DNA of 41,139 nt from Jannaschia seohaensis (GCF_900116765.1 NZ_UETC01000021.1:1-41139); one strand, 5' to 3'; positions 7,474 to 15,542 are shown, counted from the first letter of the stretch. Translations and numbers: made by a program. The notes: generated from the sequence alone by a model not told the origin.

Positions 7474-8731
7474 GTCCGATCTCCTCGCTCCGAACCCGAG
7501 CCCGCCCGCCTCCCGGCGCTGGATGCCGCGCAGTTTCTACGCCCGCGCGGCGCTCATCCTGACCGTGCCGATCGTGGTGCTGCAGCTTGCCGTCGCGGTG
7601 ATGTTCCTGCAACGCCATTACGAGGATGTCACCGTTCAGATGACGACCAACATGGCGCGCGAAGTGGCCCTCGTGCGGGGGCGGCCCGACCTGGCAGGCC
7701 CTTTGGGGATCGAGTTGGGCCAGGGTCCGGTTTCCAACCGGATCGGCGTCTGGGACCTGTCGGGCCGGGCCATGCGCGAGCAGTTCGAGCAACTTTTCGA
7801 GGGGGTGCGCGTCGATGCGCTCACCACGCGGAAGCAGGTGCGGCTGGGCTTCGCCGATGGCACCTGGATGGAGTTCTCCCGCTCCAGCGTCTCGGCCTCG
7901 AACCCGCACCAGCTGCTGGTGCTGATGGTAGGGGTCGCGTTGCTGATGACGGCCATTTCGTTCCTGTTCATGCGCGGTCAGATCCGGCCGATCTACCGGC
8001 TCGCCCGGGCAGCGGAGGCGTTCGGGCGGGGCCAATCGATGAAATACGTCCCCACCGGCGCCCGCGAGGTGCGCGCCGCGGGCACCGCGTTCCTGCACAT
8101 GCGCACCCGGATCGAGCGGCATATCGAGCAGCGGACGTTGCTGTTGTCGGGGGTCAGCCACGATCTGCGCACCCCGCTCACCCGCATGAAGCTGGAACTG
8201 TCGATGATGGAGGGCCCGGAGGCCGAGGAGTTGACCCGCGACGTCGCCGCGATGGAGCGGATCATCGACACCTTCCTCGACTTCGCCCACGAGGACGCCG
8301 TGGCCAAGCGTGAGCCCGTGGATGCGCTGGATCTGCTGCGGGAGGCCGCGCGGACGGCGCCGGGCGATGTCGAGATCTGGGGCGTCCCCGCGACCGTGGA
8401 CCTGCAAGCCGGGAGCATCGTCCGCGCCCTCGGCAACCTGATGGGCAACGCGCTTAGCTATGGTTCGTGCGCCCGGGCCGGGGTGACGGTCTCGGACCAG
8501 ACCGTCGCGTTCACCGTCGAGGATGACGGGCCCGGCATTCCCGAGGCCGATCGCGAGGCGGCGACGCGGCCCTTCTCCCGGCTCGACACTGCGCGCAGCA
8601 ATACGCGGGGCAATGTGGGGCTGGGCCTGTCGATCGTGCGGGACGTGGCGCGGGCCCATGGCGGCGTTCTCCGCCTGGGACAGTCGGAGACGCTGGGCGG
8701 CCTCAAGGCGGAGATCGTGATTCCGATCTGA
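7472..8731 (+). CDS. EnvZ-like sensor histidine kinase
   Basis: 419 residues: a membrane segment at about 24-46, a periplasmic stretch (50-146), a second membrane segment (147-167), HAMP (about 168-220), HisKA with SGVSHDLRTPLTRMK (His230 is the phosphoacceptor), and the ATPase domain with N box NLMGNALSYG (Asn326), DDGPGIP (351-357) and GLGLSIV. The order and spacing match EnvZ/OmpR-type kinases. These normally sit beside their OmpR-family response regulator, but no response-regulator gene is visible anywhere in the window. The start overlaps the start codon of the divergent hydrolase; Met18 is an alternative. Signal and partner are unknown. Confidence 0.92.
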   Translation: MSDLLAPNPSPPASRRWMPRSFYARAALILTVPIVVLQLAVAVMFLQRHYEDVTVQMTTNMAREVALVRGRPDLAGPLGIELGQGPVSNRIGVWDLSGRAMREQFEQLFEGVRVDALTTRKQVRLGFADGTWMEFSRSSVSASNPHQLLVLMVGVALLMTAISFLFMRGQIRPIYRLARAAEAFGRGQSMKYVPTGAREVRAAGTAFLHMRTRIERHIEQRTLLLSGVSHDLRTPLTRMKLELSMMEGPEAEELTRDVAAMERIIDTFLDFAHEDAVAKREPVDALDLLREAARTAPGDVEIWGVPATVDLQAGSIVRALGNLMGNALSYGSCARAGVTVSDQTVAFTVEDDGPGIPEADREAATRPFSRLDTARSNTRGNVGLGLSIVRDVARAHGGVLRLGQSETLGGLKAEIVIPI

Positions 8732-8770
8732 TCGGCCGCGCGGGGAGGTCGGAGGGGGACGGTTCGCCGG

Positions 8771-8804
8771 GCTTGCGGTCGTCCCATGCTTGCGGTCGTC
8801 CCAT
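8771..8804. repeat. 17-base tandem duplication
   Basis: GCTTGCGGTCGTCCCAT occurs twice, head to tail, without mismatch (8771-8787 and 8788-8804). A recent slippage duplication in non-coding DNA is the simplest reading. Confidence 0.9.
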
Positions 8805-8996
8805 GTCGGCGCTGAGGGCAGGGATCCGGATCGCGGCCATGGCCGATGTCCCCACATGCGCCACAGCGTGTTTCCATATCCTCTGACGCGGCCCGGGGCC
8901 CGGGCAGGGGCTGGCGAAGGCCGGACGGGGGCGAGCGCCAACCGTCCCTCGGGAGGCGCGTATCGCGCCCGTCCCTGCGCCCCGCCGAAAACAGGA

Positions 8997-9019
8997 AGCC
9001 CCGGCGCAGGGCCGGGGCT
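8997..9019 (-). terminator. Rho-independent terminator of infC
   Basis: AGCCCCGG and CCGGGGCT form a perfect 8-base stem with a 7-base loop, 24 bases after the infC stop. The minus strand downstream reads TCCTGTTTTC, a modest T tract. Confidence 0.7.
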
Positions 9020-9042
9020 ATTTCGCGGATGGAAGATGGGGA

Positions 9043-9609
9043 TCAGCGCTGCGAGGGGCCGATCATCATCACCATCTGTCGGCCTTCCATCTTGGGGAAG
9101 TTCTCGACCTTGCCGATATCCTTGGTGTCTTCGGCCACCCGCTCCAGCAATTCGCGCCCCAGATTCTGGTGCGCCATCTCGCGGCCGCGGAATCGAAGCG
9201 TGACCTTCACCTTGTCCCCGTTCTCCAGGAACTTGACGACGTTACGCATTTTCACGTCGTAGTCGTGGGTGTCGGTGTTGGGGCGGAACTTCACCTCCTT
9301 CACCTCGATGGTCTTCTGCTTCTTGCGCGCCTCCGCCTCTTTCTTCTGCTGTTCGTATTTGAACTTGCCGAAGTCCATGATCTTGCACACGGGCGGGTTG
9401 GCGTTGGGGCTGATCTCCACCAGGTCGAGCCCTGCATCTTCCGCCAACTGGCGGGCGCGGGAAGGGCTGACCACGCCGACATTCTGGCCGTCTGCGCCGA
9501 TCAGTCTGATCTCGACGGCGCGGATTCGGTCGTTAACGCGGGGGCCGGTGTCGCGCGTCGGAGGCGCGTTGTGGGGTCTGCGGGCGATGGTCGTGGTCCT
9601 TTTCGTCAT
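9043..9609 (-). CDS. infC: translation initiation factor IF-3
   Basis: 188 residues as drawn. IF-3 N domain ([50 protein letters not shown]) and C domain ([43 protein letters not shown]) are complete. IF-3 binds the 30S subunit and discriminates against wrong start codons. The drawn ATG (9609) has no Shine-Dalgarno. An ATC at 9588, giving [10 protein letters not shown], has AAAAGGA eight bases upstream. Since infC in many bacteria starts at a rare codon for autoregulation, 9588 may be the true start. A single gene followed by its own terminator; rpmI and rplT are not next to it. Confidence 0.97.
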   Translation of the reverse strand: MTKRTTTIARRPHNAPPTRDTGPRVNDRIRAVEIRLIGADGQNVGVVSPSRARQLAEDAGLDLVEISPNANPPVCKIMDFGKFKYEQQKKEAEARKKQKTIEVKEVKFRPNTDTHDYDVKMRNVVKFLENGDKVKVTLRFRGREMAHQNLGRELLERVAEDTKDIGKVENFPKMEGRQMVMMIGPSQR

Positions 9610-9623
9610 TCGGTCAGGCGCGC

Positions 9624-9652
9624 AAGGTAGCCGTTTGACGCCTTTTCTTCAA
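9624..9652 (-). promoter_or_regulatory. sigma-70-type promoter of infC
   Basis: TTGAAG (9652-9647), a 17-base spacer and TACCTT (9629-9624) on the minus strand. The implied start point near 9617 gives only about 8 untranslated bases before the ATG at 9609 but about 29 before the ATC at 9588, which fits initiation at the latter. Confidence 0.5.
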
Positions 9653-9751
9653 GGCGCGGATGCGTGCGCGGGAACCCCTTGCAGGGATATTTCGTTGGTC
9701 GCCCGACTAGGATATGCCCACGACGCACAACCCGCTCAAAGGAGCCATCCC

Positions 9752-10630
9752 ATGTCCCGCAATGTGATTGTCGGTTTGGCCGTTCTGGTCGTCGCCGCCC
9801 TGTCCTGGATCGTCATCGACAGCCTTTCGGATGGCGAGGTTGCTGAAACGAGCGACGCCGAGGTTGTGGAGGACGAGGCGGCGGAGCCGACCCCCGCGGT
9901 CACCGCGCCGGTCGAGGAAGCGGAGCCTCCGGCCGCGACCGAAGAGCAGGCGCCAGCGGAAAGCGCGCCCGAGGCGAGCGAGGCTGCCGAGACCGACGCC
10001 GCTGAGACCGAAGCGGAGGCCGCGGCGACGGCCGAGGATGTCGGCGCCGAGCCAGCGGCCGCGACTGAGGCCGAAGAGGACGCGGCACCGGAGGCGGTCG
10101 AGGGCTCGGCGGAGCCGGCCGCTCAGGACGGCACGGATGCGGCCGAGGCTCCGGCGGAGACGACAGAAGAGGCTGCGACGGAGGATGCCGCCGCCGAAGC
10201 AGGCGCGACGGGCGATGCGGCGGCCACCGAAGAGACCGCTGCCGAACCCGAACAGCCGGCGGAAGAAGCGGCCGGAGCCGTGGAAGAGGGGGGCGCATCG
10301 GACGGCCCCGCCGAGGAACCTGCTGTCGAAGAGTCGCTCGCCACAGAGCCTGCAACCGAGGAGGCCCCCGCGACCGAAGAGACCCCCGCAACCGAGGAGG
10401 CCACCGAGGCGGAGAGCATGGCGGCGCCCTCGGGAGAGAGCGAACTCGCCGCGCTGTTGACCCGCGAGGGCTTCGACGTCGAGGCGCTGCGGACGATCGT
10501 GGAGACGAGCGATGCGCTCGATGCGGTGGGCCGGGTCGCCCTCTCGACCGCGCTGGACCAGGCCGAGACCAGCCCGGAATTCATCGATGCGACGATCCTG
10601 GCCTTCAAGCGGCGCTTCGGGATGGAATGA
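9752..10630 (+). CDS. acidic Ala/Glu/Thr-rich membrane-anchored protein
   Basis: 292 residues. AAAGGAG eight bases upstream supports the ATG at 9752. Residues 5-25 (VIVGLAVLVVAALSWIVIDSL) form one membrane anchor. Residues 30-230 are a low-complexity tract almost entirely Ala, Glu, Thr, Pro and Asp, strongly negative and probably disordered. The last 60 residues (ELAALLTREGFDVEALRTIV, LDQAETSPEFIDATILAFKRR) look folded and helical, with a basic tip. Proteins of this plan are common in Rhodobacterales but have no assigned function. The linker may span the periplasm or keep the C-terminal domain away from the membrane. A strong terminator follows, so it is a single-gene unit. Confidence 0.8.
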   Translation: MSRNVIVGLAVLVVAALSWIVIDSLSDGEVAETSDAEVVEDEAAEPTPAVTAPVEEAEPPAATEEQAPAESAPEASEAAETDAAETEAEAAATAEDVGAEPAAATEAEEDAAPEAVEGSAEPAAQDGTDAAEAPAETTEEAATEDAAAEAGATGDAAATEETAAEPEQPAEEAAGAVEEGGASDGPAEEPAVEESLATEPATEEAPATEETPATEEATEAESMAAPSGESELAALLTREGFDVEALRTIVETSDALDAVGRVALSTALDQAETSPEFIDATILAFKRRFGME

Positions 10631-10662
10631 GTTGCTCGGCCACGTGATCGGCCGACGCACGG

Positions 10663-10689
10663 GGCCGCGCCGACTGGCGCGGCCTTTTT
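10663..10689 (+). terminator. Rho-independent terminator
   Basis: GGCCGCGCC and GGCGCGGCC form a perfect 9-base stem around GACT, followed by TTTTT. It lies 33 bases after the stop of the acidic anchored protein. Confidence 0.9.
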
Positions 10690-10741
10690 CGTTTGCGTGC
10701 CCTCGCTGGTCGCTCCAAACCAGCATGACGGAGGGACCGCA

Positions 10742-11431
10742 ATGATCGAAGAACCGAAACGGCTGCGTATCGCCCGAAGCCCGCGCCGCCCGACCGAGGC
10801 GCATATCGCCGCCTTCGCAGGTATCCCGACAGGCTTCGTGGTCGATGCGATGTGGGGCAGCGGCGCCATGGATGCGTCCATCGCGCCGCTGCCCGGCTTG
10901 CCGGACCGCGTCCATGGCCCGGCGATGACGGCGGGCAACCGGCCCGGAGACCTGTTGGCGACCTTGGGCGCGATCCACCTCGCCCAGCCCGGCGATGTGA
11001 TCGTGGCCGAGGCGCAGGGGTATATGGGCTGCGCCGCCGCCGGCGACCGTGTGATGGGGATCCTGAAGAATCGGGGCGGGGTAGGCTTGGTCACCGATGG
11101 ACCGATGCGCGATCTCGATGGGCTTCAGTCGGTGGGCCTGCCGGTCTGGTGCCGGGGGCTGACGCCGAACTCCCCGGTGGCGCGGGGGCCGGGCACGGTG
11201 GGCCTGCCCGTGATCGTGGGCGGGATCCCGGTCGAGGCGGGCGACATGATCGTGGCCGATCGCGACGGTGTCGTCGTCGTGCCTTTCGCCCGAATCGACG
11301 AAACCATCGCCGCGCTTGCCCGGGTCGCCGAGGCGGAGCGGGCCCTGGATGCTGAGGTCGCCGAGGGGCGCGACCAAGTCGGGCTGATCGGCGAGATGCT
11401 TGAACGGGGCGACGAGGTGGAGTGGGTGTAG
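10742..11431 (+). CDS. RraA-like / HMG-CHA aldolase family protein
   Basis: 229 residues of the RraA/dimethylmenaquinone methyltransferase-like fold. Visible blocks are GFVVDAMWGSGAMD, GPAMTAGNRPGDLL, QPGDVIVAEAQGYMGCAAAGD, NRGGVGLVTDGPMRD and GDMIVADRDGVVVVP, the typical order. In the aldolase members G-D/N-x20-R-D binds the divalent metal and pyruvate; the TDGPMRD block supplies the RD pair. GGAGGGA before ATG 10742 fixes the start. The family includes HMG/CHA aldolases, oxaloacetate decarboxylases and the RNase E inhibitor RraA. Without catabolic neighbours the activity is open. Confidence 0.85.
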   Translation: MIEEPKRLRIARSPRRPTEAHIAAFAGIPTGFVVDAMWGSGAMDASIAPLPGLPDRVHGPAMTAGNRPGDLLATLGAIHLAQPGDVIVAEAQGYMGCAAAGDRVMGILKNRGGVGLVTDGPMRDLDGLQSVGLPVWCRGLTPNSPVARGPGTVGLPVIVGGIPVEAGDMIVADRDGVVVVPFARIDETIAALARVAEAERALDAEVAEGRDQVGLIGEMLERGDEVEWV

Positions 11432-11450
11432 GGCGCGCATCTGCGCGCCC
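11431..11450. repeat. perfect GC hairpin at gene end
   Basis: GGGCGCGCA and TGCGCGCCC with a two-base gap. It begins on the last base of the RraA-like stop codon and lies between convergent genes. It has no T tract, so it may stabilise 3' ends or help termination rather than be a classical terminator. Similar hairpins occur at 12372 and 29418. Confidence 0.6.
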
Positions 11451-11504
11451 CACGGGCTGCACCGCGCTCGGACCCAGACCGGGAGACGGCGCGGAGGGAG
11501 CCGT

Positions 11505-12371
11505 CTAGCCGACGAACGCCTTTTCGACGACGAAGTGCTTCGGGTCGGAATTCGCGCCTTCCTCCAGGCCATAGCCTTCGAGGATCGCTTTCAGATCGGT
11601 ATTCAGCCCAAGCGAGCCGCAGATCATCGCGCGGTCGGTCTCGGGCGAGATGCCTTCGATGCCGAGGTCGCGGAAGACCGTCCCATCCTCCAACAGATGC
11701 GTGATCCGCCCCATCTTGGGGCTCTCTTCCCGGGTGGTCGTCGGGTAGTAGGTCAGCTTGGCGAGGTTCTCCTCGCCCAGCAACTCCTGCATCATCTCGT
11801 CGGCGCGCAGGGAGTCGATCAGACGGCGGCCGTATTCCAGCTCCGCCACGTCGCGCACGGTGTGGGTGATGATGACCTGCTCGAACCGCTCATAGGTCTC
11901 GGGATCGCGCAGCAGCGAGGCGAAGGGCGCAAAGCCCGTCCCGGTGGCGAAGAACCACAGCCGCTTGCCCGGCAGCAGCGCGTCATGGACGAGCGTGCCC
12001 ACGGGCTTCGGCCGCAGGATGATCTGGTCCCCCGGCTGGATATGTTGCAGCTTCGACGTCAGCGGACCGTTCTGCACCTTGATCGAGTAGAACTCCAACT
12101 CGTCGTCCCAGCTGGGCGAGGCGATGGAATAGGCTCGCAGAAGCGGCTTCTGGCGGCCGGTCTTCGGGTCCGGGTCGCCCATCAGCCCGATCATCACGAA
12201 CTCGCCCGAGCGGAAGCGCAGGCTCGCGGGGCGGGTCACGCGGAAGCTGAACAGGCGGTCGGTCCAGTGCTGAACCGCCGTCACTGTCTGCGCGTCGGGC
12301 AGGACCGGCTGGGGCGTTGCGTTGACGGGGGTGGCGTGGGTCACGGGGCGATGCTCGGTCATGTCTTTCAT
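11505..12371 (-). CDS. fpr: ferredoxin--NADP+ reductase
   Basis: 288 residues. FAD-binding RAYSIASP (residues 79-86), the pyrophosphate loop FFATGTGFAPFASLLRDPETY, the C-proximal CGSLGLNTDLKAILEGYGLEEG, and the C-terminal FVVEKAFVG are those of bacterial-type (class I) flavin FNRs. It moves electrons between NADPH and ferredoxin or flavodoxin. It lies just downstream of the sulfite reductase cluster on the same strand. Because no CysJ flavoprotein is present, it may feed that reductase through a ferredoxin; this is inference. A hairpin lies directly before the first ATG (12371), so the ATG at 12362 is an alternative start. Confidence 0.93.
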   Translation of the reverse strand: MKDMTEHRPVTHATPVNATPQPVLPDAQTVTAVQHWTDRLFSFRVTRPASLRFRSGEFVMIGLMGDPDPKTGRQKPLLRAYSIASPSWDDELEFYSIKVQNGPLTSKLQHIQPGDQIILRPKPVGTLVHDALLPGKRLWFFATGTGFAPFASLLRDPETYERFEQVIITHTVRDVAELEYGRRLIDSLRADEMMQELLGEENLAKLTYYPTTTREESPKMGRITHLLEDGTVFRDLGIEGISPETDRAMICGSLGLNTDLKAILEGYGLEEGANSDPKHFVVEKAFVG

Positions 12372-12389
12372 GGGCGCAGGACTGCGCCC
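12372..12389. repeat. GC hairpin before fpr
   Basis: GGGCGCA and TGCGCCC around GGAC, between the DUF934 gene stop (12431) and the first fpr ATG. No T tract. It belongs to the same loose family of GGGCGC hairpins as 11431 and 29418. Confidence 0.5.
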
Positions 12390-12430
12390 CTCCGGGGGGT
12401 CTAGTCGTTGAGACAGATCAAGGGAAGGCG

Positions 12431-12850
12431 TCAGAAGGCGCGGGCGCGGCCCAGACGGGATTGGTAATCATGGGCTTGCCAGTCGGCGCGGGCCAGCCAG
12501 TGCGGCTCGGGCTGGCGGGCGGCGAGGCTTTCGTCGATTTCCACCTCGTCGAACCCGCAGCGCCGCGCCATCGCGTATTGGTCGGCCAGCACGTGACCCT
12601 TGGCCCGCAGACGCCCGCGATAGCCGGCTCGGCGCAGCTGTCGCGCGATTGTGAAGCCGCGCCCATCGGCGAAGCTGGGGAAGTCCACACGAATTGCGCT
12701 CATCTCGTCCAGACGGGCGAGCACCGGCGCGAGATCGGCGTCGGAGGCCACGTCCACGGCGACCGGCCCGTTGGCGGGCAGGTCGTCGGAAGAGACGAAA
12801 CGCGCGTTCAGGTCGTCCGGGGCAAAGCCGGAATCGGTCACGATGGGCAT
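12431..12850 (-). CDS. DUF934 protein, sulfur assimilation cluster
   Basis: 139 residues of the DUF934 family (sometimes annotated oxidoreductase-like CysX). Typical blocks: IRVDFPSFADGRGFTIARQLRRAGYRGRLRAKGHVLADQYAMARRCGFDEVEID in pieces FPSFADGRGF, GYRGRLRAKGHVLADQ and CGFDEVEI. The start at 12850 comes one base after the cysH stop, so it is translationally coupled. Members are nearly always beside sulfite reductase or APS/PAPS reductase genes, which implies a helper role in sulfite reduction or electron delivery, but no activity is proven. No cofactor-binding cysteines stand out. Confidence 0.88.
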   Translation of the reverse strand: MPIVTDSGFAPDDLNARFVSSDDLPANGPVAVDVASDADLAPVLARLDEMSAIRVDFPSFADGRGFTIARQLRRAGYRGRLRAKGHVLADQYAMARRCGFDEVEIDESLAARQPEPHWLARADWQAHDYQSRLGRARAF

Positions 12851-12851
12851 G

Positions 12852-13601
12852 TCAGAGGCTCGCGTCGGTCTTGGGAGAAGCGGGCCAGATCCGCGCCCCG
12901 TCGAAATGGATGCCGCATTCGGCCTTCTCCGACGCACGCCAGCGGCCGGCCCGCGGGTCTTCGCCCGGCAGGGTCGAGGTCGTGCAGGGCGCGCAGCCGA
13001 TGGAGGTGAAGCCATTCGCCACCAGCGGATGCCGGGGCAGGGCGTGGCGCTCCATATAGGCGGCGAGTTCCGCGCCGCTCCATTTGGCCAGCGGGTTGAT
13101 CTTGATATGGGGGCCGTCGACCTCGAACAGCGGGAGGCTCGCCCGCGCGCCGCCATGGATGCGCTTGCGCCCGGTGATCCAGGCGTCGAACCCTTGCAGG
13201 CTCAACTCCAGCGGCTTCACCTTGCGGATGGCGCAGCAGGCGTCGGTATCGACGCGGTTCAGCTCCCCGTCCGGGTCGTGCATGAAAAGGTCGGCGGCAT
13301 CGGGACGGATGACGCGGATATCGGTCAGGCCGAGTGTCTCCGCGACCTCGCGCTGGTAGGCCAGCGTCTCGGAAAAGAGCATCCCCGTCTCCAGGAACAG
13401 CACGGGCCGCGTCGGATCGATCTGCGCCAAGAGGTGCAGCAGCACCACCGAGTCGGCACCGAAGGAGGACACCATCGCCACCTCGCCCAGGCGGGCATCG
13501 CGCAGGGCGTGGTCGAGGATCGTCTCGGCGGAGGCCTCCGCCAGATCGGCGTTCAGCTGCGCCGCGCGGGCGGTCAGGAGGGCGTGGACGTCAAGCGGCA
13601 T
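12852..13601 (-). CDS. cysH: phosphoadenylyl/adenylyl-sulfate reductase
   Basis: 249 residues. The PAPS-reductase fold has SSFGADSVVLLHLL (P-loop-like SxGxDS) and the C-terminal ECGIH with the redox cysteine. It also carries CC (DTDACCAIRK) and CxxC (GCAPCT), the four ligands of the 4Fe-4S cluster found in reductases that act on adenylyl sulfate (APS) rather than PAPS. So the likely reaction is APS plus thioredoxin giving sulfite and AMP. It overlaps the end of the upstream sulfite reductase gene by 11 bases and is followed directly by the DUF934 gene. ATP sulfurylase genes are not in the window. Confidence 0.94.
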   Translation of the reverse strand: MPLDVHALLTARAAQLNADLAEASAETILDHALRDARLGEVAMVSSFGADSVVLLHLLAQIDPTRPVLFLETGMLFSETLAYQREVAETLGLTDIRVIRPDAADLFMHDPDGELNRVDTDACCAIRKVKPLELSLQGFDAWITGRKRIHGGARASLPLFEVDGPHIKINPLAKWSGAELAAYMERHALPRHPLVANGFTSIGCAPCTTSTLPGEDPRAGRWRASEKAECGIHFDGARIWPASPKTDASL

Positions 13602-15237
13602 GGGCTTTCTCCTCGGGGTAGAGCGCGGCCTTGAACGGCGCGGCGCCCAGGCGGCGATAGGCGGCCAGGAAAGTTTCGTCGGTGTCGCGGCGCAGCTTCA
13701 GATAGGCGCGGACCAGCCGCTCGACGGCCGGGACGATCTGATCGTAGGCGAAGCCGGGACCGGCGCGTTCGCCGATCGTCATCGTCTCGGTCCCGTCGCC
13801 GCCCAGGGTGATCTGGTAGTTCTCGACCCCCGCGCGATCGAGGCCGAGAATGCCGATATGGCCCACATGGTGGTGGCCGCAGGCGTTGATGCAGCCCGAG
13901 ATCTTGATCTTCAGTGCGCCGATCTCCCGCTCCAGCGGTTGCAATGCGACCGCCAATCCTTGCGCTACCGGGATTGAGCGGGCCGTCGCCAGCGCGCAGT
14001 AATCCATCCCGGGGCAGGCGATGATGTCGCTCGCCAGCCCGACATTCGCCGTCCCGAGCCCCGCCTTGTTCAGGCGCGCGTAGATCGCGGGCAGGTCGGC
14101 GCGGCGGACATGGGGGAGGATGACGTTCTGCTCGTGGGAGATGCGCAATTCGCCATAGCCATAGCGCTCGGCCAGGTCGGCCATCAGCCGCATCTGGTCG
14201 GCGGTGGCATCGCCCGGCGTCTGGCCATGCGCCTTGATCGAGATCGTCACGATGGCGTGGTCGGCGCGCTTATGCGGCGTGACGTTCGCTTCGAGCCAGC
14301 CTTGCAGCGCGGGATCCAGCCGGTCCGGCAGGGGCGATGAGGCCCGGAAGGGCGGAAGAGCGAATTGCTTCCGGATCCGGTCCAGCGCGTCCATGTCGCG
14401 CCCGTCGAACTGGGCGCGCAACTCGGCAAAGCGGGCCTCCACCTGGGCGCGCATCTCGTCCAGCCCGTTCTCGTGCACGGTGATCTTGATGCGTGCCTTG
14501 TACTTGTTGTCGCGGCGGCCGAGGCGGTTGTAGACGCTGACGATGGCCTCGCAATAGGGCAGCAGATCGGCCAGGGGCAGGAAGTCGCGTATGGTCTTGC
14601 CGACCATCGGCGTGCGGCCCAGCCCGCCCCCGACCAGCACTTCGAACCCGGTTTCGCCGTCCCGCTCCGTGGCGACCAGCCCGATATCATGCGCCTTCGT
14701 CACGGCGCGGTCGTTGGGCGAGCCGCTCACGGCGATCTTGAACTTGCGCGGCAGGAACTGGAATTCCGGGTGGTCCGTGGACCATTGCCGGAGCAGTTCC
14801 GCATAGGGGCGCGGGTCTACGAGTTCGTCGGCGGCGGCCCCGGCGAAATGGTCGGCGGTCACGTTGCGGATCGTGTTGCCCGAGGTCTGGATGGCGTGCA
14901 TCCCCACCTCCGCCAGCCGGTCCAGCATGTCGGGAATGTCCCGCAGTTTGGGCCAGTTATACTGGATGTTCTGGCGCGTGGTGAAATGGCCGTAGCCCTT
15001 GTCCCACCGCTCCGCCAGTTCCGCCAGCACGCGCATCTGATCGGCCGAGAGTGTCCCATACGGGATCGCCACGCGCAGCATATAGGCGTGGAGTTGCAGG
15101 TAGACGCCGTTCATCAGGCGCAGCGGCTTGAATTCGTCCTCGGTGAGGCTGCCATCCAGGCGGCGCTCCACCTGAGCGCGGAATTGGGCGTTCCGCTCGG
15201 CCAGAAAGGCGGTGTCAAATTCGTCGTATTGGTACAT
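13591..15237 (-). CDS. cysI: sulfite (nitrite/sulfite) reductase, siroheme subunit
   Basis: 548 residues of the nitrite/sulfite reductase family. There are two ferredoxin-like half domains (GHFTTRQNIQYNW near 85-97 and the second repeat with ISHEQNVILPHV), and the siroheme/4Fe-4S ligands CPGMDYC (C-x5-C) and CINAC (C-x3-C, in SGCINACGHHHVGHIG). It reduces sulfite to sulfide with six electrons. No CysJ flavoprotein is encoded nearby, so ferredoxin or another donor is likely. Its start overlaps the DUF2849 stop by one base, indicating tight coupling. Assimilatory nitrite reductase is a conceivable alternative, but cysH and cysG neighbours favour sulfite. Confidence 0.93.
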   Translation of the reverse strand: MYQYDEFDTAFLAERNAQFRAQVERRLDGSLTEDEFKPLRLMNGVYLQLHAYMLRVAIPYGTLSADQMRVLAELAERWDKGYGHFTTRQNIQYNWPKLRDIPDMLDRLAEVGMHAIQTSGNTIRNVTADHFAGAAADELVDPRPYAELLRQWSTDHPEFQFLPRKFKIAVSGSPNDRAVTKAHDIGLVATERDGETGFEVLVGGGLGRTPMVGKTIRDFLPLADLLPYCEAIVSVYNRLGRRDNKYKARIKITVHENGLDEMRAQVEARFAELRAQFDGRDMDALDRIRKQFALPPFRASSPLPDRLDPALQGWLEANVTPHKRADHAIVTISIKAHGQTPGDATADQMRLMADLAERYGYGELRISHEQNVILPHVRRADLPAIYARLNKAGLGTANVGLASDIIACPGMDYCALATARSIPVAQGLAVALQPLEREIGALKIKISGCINACGHHHVGHIGILGLDRAGVENYQITLGGDGTETMTIGERAGPGFAYDQIVPAVERLVRAYLKLRRDTDETFLAAYRRLGAAPFKAALYPEEKAHAA

Positions 15238-15542
15238 CAGAGCACCTCGTGCGCTTTGCCGTGGGCGTAGTTCGTGGGGCCGGAGGCGCGGAACGCCTCG
15301 CGGAAATGGACGGGCTCGGGGCCGTCGGGGCCGGGGGTCACGTCGGCCAGGTAAACGCCGACGACCGTCTCGGTCTGACGGCTGGCGTCCAACAGGCGCG
15401 CTTCGGCGACAGCCTCGTCCTCGTAGATTTCGGCCTCTTTCAGCGAGACGACCCAGCGGTCATCGGCCGCGAGGTAGACGACATCGCCCTCGATCAGACG
15501 GTTGGCGGTGACGACCTTGGGGATGAAGGGGCGGCGGCTCAT
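15237..15542 (-). CDS. DUF2849 protein between cysG and cysI
   Basis: 101 residues. The pattern PKVVTANRLIEGDVVYLAADDRWV, a central acidic EAEIYEDEAVAEARLLDAS, then VVGVYLADV and HFREAFRASGPTNYAHGK matches the small DUF2849 family, here described from memory. It overlaps cysG by four bases and cysI by one, so all three are likely translated as a unit. A consistent place beside sulfite reductase suggests an accessory or regulatory role. No catalytic motif is visible. Confidence 0.82.
   Translation of the reverse strand: MSRRPFIPKVVTANRLIEGDVVYLAADDRWVVSLKEAEIYEDEAVAEARLLDASRQTETVVGVYLADVTPGPDGPEPVHFREAFRASGPTNYAHGKAHEVL

Larger units (their letters stand above)
8732..9042. other. intergenic region between convergent kinase and infC
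   Basis: 311 bases without a gene. Holds a 17-base tandem duplication (8771-8804) and the infC terminator (8997-9019). The frames across it are composition-driven. Confidence 0.6.

Noticed and set aside
6553-8313. Plus-strand open frame spanning the hydrolase and kinase
   Set aside because: Runs antisense to the hydrolase and out of frame with the kinase; no homology.
9707-11572. Long open frame on the minus strand opposite the acidic protein and RraA-like gene
   Set aside because: Arises from the GC-rich, repetitive codons of the real plus-strand genes; no ribosome-binding site and Arg/Leu-rich nonsense composition.
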